From: Sanguinoderma infundibulare
Taxonomy: Eukaryota; Basidiomycota; Agaricomycetes; Polyporales; Polyporaceae
Reading direction: 5' to 3'
NCBI GenBank assembly: GCA_032821775.1
Contig: JAVLRN010000001.1
Span: 2,356,001-2,420,000, forward strand
DNA length: 64,000 nucleotides
Part shown: piece by piece, positions 58,795 through 64,000 of the stretch
Layout of the letters: every line of letters begins with the position of its first letter
How positions within the stretch are numbered: position 1 is the first letter of the stretch
The notes under the pieces: model-generated
What the model saw: only the letters and a program-made list of their open reading frames with translations
Told to the model about the DNA's origin: nothing
Database searches by the model: none
Program-made: the position numbers and the translations under genes

Positions 58795-59173
58795 AAAGCT
58801 CGCCTGGAAGCCCGTCTATGAGTCTCCAAGTTGTACGCTGCCAGTGTGCGGCGAAGGTACAGAGGATGTGGGGAGCGGCGGGACTGGCGGCGGACGAGCA
58901 AAGGTCTGTTCGCGGCAATCACAGGTCCTCGTCTCCTCGTCCTGAGCGCCCGCGGCACAGCTGCCCATATTCGGCAGCTACGATCCAGCTACCAGGAGTT
59001 AGATCTATTATCCACAACTTCGAACGCTACTACTGCACACGAGATAAATATAATAACTACAGTACATGAACATCAAATAGCGACGCCAAAGGTCCAGTTG
59101 GGACAAGGAAGTTGCGCCTCCTTCCAAGGCTACGCAAGTACATCCCGTCAAACGCATGAGAAGACGTCACTGC
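58795..59173. promoter_or_regulatory. Upstream region of the disordered membrane protein
   Basis: 379 bp between two minus-strand genes. No gene seen. Confidence 0.4.
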
Positions 59174-60158
59174 TCACCGAACCAGCGAGTCGGATTTACA
59201 TCTCCTGCGGAGAAATGATGACTTGTCCTTGTCTTGTCGTGGGTCACCCATGATGGCAGACATAGACTCTGATCGTGCTCGCTTGTACGGGTTGAAGCGA
59301 GGGAGAGGGGCGAGCCTCCGCTTCACGAAGTTCAGTATGCCGCTCGCGCTCCACTTGCGTCCAGTCGGCGCAGCGGGAACGACCGAGTCGGCCATGAGAG
59401 ATTGCTGGGAGGAGCGCCGAGAAAGGCTCTGACGCACAGAGGATGAATGCGACTGCGAAGGGCGATGTCGGCTCTTGGGCTTGGAAACCGGTGACCGCGA
59501 CCGGTCGACCCCATCCAACCACCGAGTCACTGACTCTCGCACTTGTTCACCACCCGACGTGAGTTCTGTATAATAGCCAGTCAGCTAACGAGGTGAGCCT
59601 GATGCATTGCAGGAAGGCACTAACCACCGGAACGAGACGGTCGGTTCTCCATTGCCTGGTGGCGACGTACGGTCCCTGCTGAGGACCCGATGTGTAGAGC
59701 ACTGGGCTTTGTAGGCAACGTACTGAGAGGATCCAAGATAGACGATTTCACCGGGGACATCGAGAGCGGGCTTGAGTTTCGCTGCAGCTCTCGCGCAGCG
59801 ATAGATGAACTCCAAGCCTCGCGGGCTTGCATCCGCTGCTTATGTCTCAGAGCTTCGCCGACGTTGTCCGTGATGAGAACATCTTCGCACACAACGGGAG
59901 TCAATTGTCTTGAAGTTCGTCTGTGGTGCCGTGTGACGCACCTTCTGGAGCATAAACAGCGAAATTGCCGCGATTGTCTACAGGGTGACGGGACTTCCAG
60001 GACCTAACCACCTGGTGTTCAACATTGATAGCCTGTCGAATTTCAGCGAGTCTTGCTTCACCCGAAGGCCTCGCCACAGGCGTACTCGGAGGATTAGCCT
60101 TGCGACGTTCATAGACGATGCGAGGGCGAGGATGAGTGTAGATCGAGGGAGGAATCAT
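59174..60158 (-). CDS. Basic Ser/Arg-rich hypothetical protein
   Basis: Three exons from ATG 60158 (MIPPSIYTHPRPRIVYERRK). A phase-1 intron joins FAVYAPE to DVLITDNVGEALRHKQRMQA, and a second (gttagt donor, tatacag acceptor) joins ENRPSRSG to ELTSGGEQVRESVTRWLDGV. The last exon is rich in Ser and Arg (SRSPVSKPKSRHRPSQSHSS) with a short hydrophobic patch (SASGILNFVKRRLAPLPRF) and ends SFLRRRCKSDSLVR. Splice phases agree throughout, which supports a real gene. I recognise no family. The basic composition suggests nucleic-acid or membrane binding; no firm role can be given. Confidence 0.65.
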
Positions 60159-60709
60159 GTCGACGGTTGTTGAACTGGGCGGTTCGGTGGTTGCAGGAGA
60201 TTGTCAAGAACGAAGACACTCCTGAAGACGAGTTAGAAGGTGAACGCAGAGGCGGTGGTGTACGTCGACAGACAAGTGGAGTGTGGCGAAGTTGGAAAGC
60301 AACTGAACGCGATGTCGCTTTAAACGAAATCCGTTTGATTGAGCGCTAACATGGAGACCAACTTCTAGAGCGCCCACCAGGCTGGCGCGGGTGGACAAAG
60401 CATCGGAATGATCACGGCCACCGCGGTGGACGCGAGGAAGGATCATTGCCTTTGTTCATGACTACGCTGTCATGGTTACATAACATGTTCAGTTTAGTTT
60501 TGACGTAGCATGACCCAAGACTCACGAGCTACTCGCCACTCACCATTAGACAGGTATCTTCCGCCGTTAAGAAGGAACCAACACGGGCCTCGGTCTGACG
60601 TGAATCTGACTCTAAGCACGCGCAGATGGCCTCTTCATTGGCAGAAAGGGATTATAAGCTTGAAAAAGCGGGGTGATATCTTCTTGAGGAAGAGCCTAGC
60701 CACAAATTT
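60159..60709. other. Intergenic region between the basic hypothetical gene and SURF1
   Basis: 551 bp, promoter of the hypothetical gene and the SURF1 3' UTR. No gene seen. Confidence 0.4.
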
Positions 60710-61751
60710 CTATCGAGGTATGCGAGCCAACGCTGCTCGTCGCTTTAACAACAAGCGAAGGAACATCACAGATGTGAGGGCCGATAGCGAGTACCTGTTG
60801 TTGTCTCAGCACATACACTGGAATAGTTGAAGACACGACAGTCTCACCACGTCACGATGTACGATACATGGGAATTCCTCACGTCAACTGTCGGTGATCT
60901 ACCTATGGGAACACCACGAGCCAACCGCGAGGATGCTTCTCCGGCGTGGCCCTCTGGCGCGATATTAGCATGATGAATACGGGCGGCATGAGCATGCGTA
61001 CCAAAGACCTCCTCGACAAAGACAGGCTGGACGCCGGCTTCCTGCCCGCCTGCGTGTGTGGCCATGGCATTAATATCCGCCCAATACCACTCTCCCTTGT
61101 CCGGATTGTTTTCAGGCGTGAAATAGTTGCGGACTTGGGCAGTGCGAAGCATGCCAAGGATTTCCTTCTCGCCTTGCTCATTGGCCAGGAGTTGCTTAGC
61201 ACTGTGCGCAAGCTCCTTTGTTACAAAGCCACGATCGACGAGCACCGTCGACCCATCCTCGCGGCAGAACGGCACTACAACGTGGTAACCGTTGGTACCG
61301 TCTCGCACGCGAGGACCGAGGAGCATGATGTGCGAAGTGTCCCAGCGACCCTTCAGCATGACTTTGCGGAAGACGAACTCTGGAAGTGCTGCAAGGCTTA
61401 GGACAGCCAAATTATGAGCGAAGGGTCACCCTGTCAACTTGATATGGATATGCCGTACTTTACACGAGGTGGCAGCGGCATCGGTTCTCGTTGCAATTTC
61501 TCCTCCAGCTCGTCAATAAGCGCGACCTTCCATTTCAAACGCTGCACCTGCCAGGTCCCGAGGGCGAATGTGCATATGGGTATAAGTCCGACCAAAACCA
61601 TCGTTGGGGTGATCCATCGCTCCCGCTTGGCGTTGTAAGTCGTCGAAGGAGTGCCTTCTGTTGTCAGCGTCCGTTTTGGAGGTATAACGCCGCGCCGAGC
61701 AGACGAAAACATAAGCCTAGCATGAGGAATGAGCCGTCCAAGACGAAGCAT
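60710..61751 (-). CDS. SURF1: SURF1/Shy1, cytochrome c oxidase assembly factor
   Basis: Inner-membrane protein that helps insert haem a into Cox1. The proper start is ATG 61751 ([20 protein letters not shown], a mitochondrial presequence); the longer frame opens only with TTG. TM1 is [20 protein letters not shown], followed by the family motif [19 protein letters not shown]. An intron joins LPPRV to [19 protein letters not shown]; then [18 protein letters not shown] and [18 protein letters not shown]. Near the apparent end (SYIVTW) a donor gtgaga splits the Trp codon. A 52-bp intron, acaacag acceptor, leads to [20 protein letters not shown] and ALARIPR, stop at 60710. That exon is the expected second membrane helix, so the true protein is about 31 residues longer than the open frame. 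Confidence 0.93.
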
Positions 61752-61945
61752 GTTGCAGATATGGGCAGTAAGCCCAACCCAAGCGAGACTGATGTGTCCA
61801 GAGAGCAGACCAAGGGGCAACCTTACGTGACGCCTAAAGCGCCGTCAGGATGATGTGCGCAGCCGAGAGGCTATAACACCTCCGTCTCGGCCACTTCCTC
61901 TCATCCTTCCCACTTTCTCCTTCTCAACTCCCAGCGCGTCCAAAC
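61752..61945. promoter_or_regulatory. Bidirectional promoter, SURF1 / SLA2
   Basis: 194 bp between divergent starts; pyrimidine-rich on the SLA2 side (cttcctctcatccttcccac). Confidence 0.5.
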
Positions 61946-64000
61946 ATGTCAGTCCGCGCACTCACAGAGTCGCGAATGCTTGAATCTTACGGACTCTCTC
62001 AGGTATTCGGGTTCGCGCACCCGCCAGACCGACTATGGCATTGACGGCGATGAGGTCCACTATCCAACTCGACCGGTGGATAAAGACAAGGCGGAAGGCG
62101 AGCTTGTGGTGAACATCAAAAAGGCTACAAACCCAGACGAGACCGCGCCTAAACAGAAACACGTCCGCAGTGTGTATCCCAGTCTCTCGTGCTGTGTAAC
62201 CTCACATTGACCGCGTGCTGCAGAATGCATCGTCTACACATGGGACTACCACTCGTCAATATCATTCTGGACTGGCCTTCGAGTGCAACCTATCCTGTCA
62301 GATGAAGTCCAGACATTCAAGGCCCTCATCACAGTGCATAAAGTGCTGCAAGAGGGACATCCTGTGGTACGCCCACGCTATTACTGCATCATGCGCGACG
62401 AGTAATGGGGGGCCGCAGACGATCAAGGAGGCGCATGGACAGACGGGATGGTTGGAGACTTGTGCACGGACGACAGGCAACGAGACTGCACGAGGTGCGT
62501 GACTGTTCGTCATGAACAGCATGGCGGACCTCTGATAGTCCGTTCAGGATACGGCCCTCTCATCAGGACGTATGTGCAGTTCCTCTTGGCTAAATTACGA
62601 TTCCATAGGCTTCGTCCCGAGTTCAACGGCCTGTTCGAGTACGAGGAGTACATCACACTGAAGGGCATTGACGATCCGAACGAGGGGTGCGTACCTTTCC
62701 CATCCTACCTTCGAGCTGCGCTTAGGCGATACGAATAGTTATGAGACCATCTCCGACCTCATGGGCCTTCAAGACCAGATTGACTCTTTCCAGAGGATGA
62801 TCTTCGCTCACTTCCGTCACTCCGCAAGCAATGAGTGCCGTATATCTGCGCTTGTCCCACTGGTCAAGGAGAGCTGGGGTATCTACCGCTTTATCACCAG
62901 CATGCTCCGCGCCATGCACCGGCGTGGGTACTTTCTCTTGATACGATGTTTATTGGCGACTGACATCGGTGCAGGAACAAATGACACCGAGGCTCTGGAA
63001 CCGTTACGCTCCCGTTACAGCCAACAACACTATGCCCTCCGCAAATTCTACTATGAATGTTCCAACTTGAAATACCTTACCGGATTGATTAATGTCCCTA
63101 AGCTCGGTCAAGTATGTTGCGACGCATTGCTATCACCGGTCACCATCCTGACACCCCCGTAGGAGCCGCCAAACCTGCTGGACAACGGCTCTGCTCCAGA
63201 CCTCCCGGCTCGTCCGACCACTGCTCCCGTGAAGACGCCCCCACCTGCGACTCCTACTCCGGATGCGGTGAACGTTGCCGAACAAGCTCGAATGCTCAAG
63301 CAATACGAGGACCAGCAGGCAGCTCTCACGGCTGCGCGACAGGAAGAGGAACGTCGCCGTAGGGAACTTGAAGAGCAGCAGCGACGGGAGTTCGAGCAAC
63401 GACAAGCCGAGCAAGCTGAGAGGGAGAGGCTCGCTCAAGAGCAGCTCGTGCAACAGCAGATGCAGCAACAGATGATGCAATACAGCAATCAAGCTGCTCA
63501 GCAGGTGCACGATCTCGAGCGCGAGCTGCTCGCCATGCGCGGCCAGTATGAACGCGATCAACTCATGTTGGAACAGTACGATAGGGTTAGTTTTCGCCTT
63601 GCTCTGTGTTGACTCATGGGCTCACCTCTGGTATTAGAGGGTCAAGGCGCTGGAGAGCGAACTCAGCAGCGTCTCCGCGAATGTCAACTCACAGATGATG
63701 TCCAAGGACGAGCTCATACGTCAGCTCCAGGAACAAGTCACGATGTGGCAGAAGAAGTACGAGGCGCTAGCAAAGCTCTACAGTCAACTCCGTACAGAAC
63801 ACTTGGATATGCTGTCGAAGTTCAAGCAGATGCAGCTCAAGGCAAACTCTGCCCAGGAGGCCATCGACAGGATGGAGCGCATGGAGCGCGATCTGAAGGC
63901 GAAGAACCTCGAGTTAGCCGACATGATTCGCGAGCGTGACCGTGCCCGTTTCGACCTCGACCGCCAGAAGTCTGCGCACAAGGACGAGATCGACAGGTTG
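61946..64000 (+). CDS. SLA2: SLA2 (HIP1R/Sla2), endocytic actin adaptor, 3' end beyond window
   Basis: Links PtdIns(4,5)P2 membranes and clathrin to actin. The start codon is split: AT (61946-61947), intron 61948-62002 (gtcagt...ctctcag), then G at 62003, giving M-YSGSRTRQTDYGIDGDEVH. The ANTH domain follows across introns: VVNIKKATNPDETAPKQKHV, RKCIVYTWDYHSSISFWTGL, QTFKALITVHKVLQEGHPV, EAHGQTGWLETCARTTG, YGPLIRTYVQFLLAKLRFHR and LFEYEEYITLKGIDDPNEG. Next TSMLRAMHRRTNDTEALEPL and RKFYYECSNLKYLTGLINVP, a Pro-rich linker, then a long Gln/Glu/Arg coiled coil from about 63290 to the window edge. The C-terminal talin-like THATCH domain is outside. Introns agree in phase at every junction checked. 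Confidence 0.94.
61948..62002 (+). other. Intron that splits the SLA2 start codon
   Basis: 55 bp, gtcagt donor, cttac branch-like box and ctctcag acceptor. If it is retained, the intact ATG at 61946 reads MSVRALTESRMLESYGLSQV and runs into a stop after 32 codons in another frame. Confidence 0.75.

Noticed and set aside
1..64000. CRISPR arrays, transposons, biosynthetic clusters
   Set aside because: No regular spaced repeats, no terminal inverted repeats with a transposase or reverse transcriptase, and no polyketide, peptide or terpene synthase seen.

Overview
This window is nuclear DNA from a filamentous basidiomycete, most likely an Agaricomycete mushroom or wood-decay fungus. Genes are dense on both strands and cut by many short introns (mostly 45-65 bp, GTRNGY...YAG). 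Housekeeping proteins are of fungal type, and the codons favour G or C at third positions. No bacterial operons, CRISPR arrays, transposons or secondary-metabolite clusters are visible. The species cannot be named from the sequence.

Layout, left to right. The 3' part of an agmatinase-family ureohydrolase converges on a SUR7/PalI-type four-helix membrane protein. A tandem pair of GNAT acetyltransferases and translation elongation factor 2 follow (0-10 kb). A gene-poor stretch of about 4.5 kb holds at most one doubtful small gene and a short tandem repeat. From 14 to 21 kb lie a secreted, GPI-anchored PLC-like phosphodiesterase, a FAR1-like zinc-finger protein with an AT-hook, the ribosome-biogenesis factor UTP11, and the VHS/GAT endocytic protein LSB5. 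From 22 to 27 kb come mitochondrial seryl-tRNA synthetase, a replication factor C small subunit and the Fe-S scaffold CFD1.

From 28 to 39 kb there is a serine-rich protein with a C-terminal RRM, a single-pass membrane protein with a repeated cytoplasmic tail, a GHSMGG lipase and a three-RRM protein. From 40 to 49 kb lie RPB6, an HST3/HST4-like sirtuin, a mitochondrial-type methyltransferase, secreted RNase T2, the meiotic recombinase DMC1 and a tRNA-Phe. From 49 to 64 kb come a degenerate APH-fold kinase-like gene, TFIIIB subunit BDP1, an uncharacterised Cys4 protein, a large disordered protein with C-terminal membrane helices, a basic hypothetical protein, SURF1, and the 5' part of SLA2.

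The genes do not form one pathway. Several lie head to head over roughly 200-250 bp and probably share promoters: SerRS/RFC, BDP1/Cys4 protein, SURF1/SLA2. The most notable points are gene-structure details: a start codon split by an intron in SLA2, GC-AG introns in DMC1 and the RFC subunit, an EF2 intron inside codon 2, and terminal exons of SerRS and SURF1 that simple ORF finding misses. Also notable are an APH-like gene that has lost its catalytic residues, and two membrane proteins whose tails end near PPxY motifs. I found no convincing new multi-gene system.
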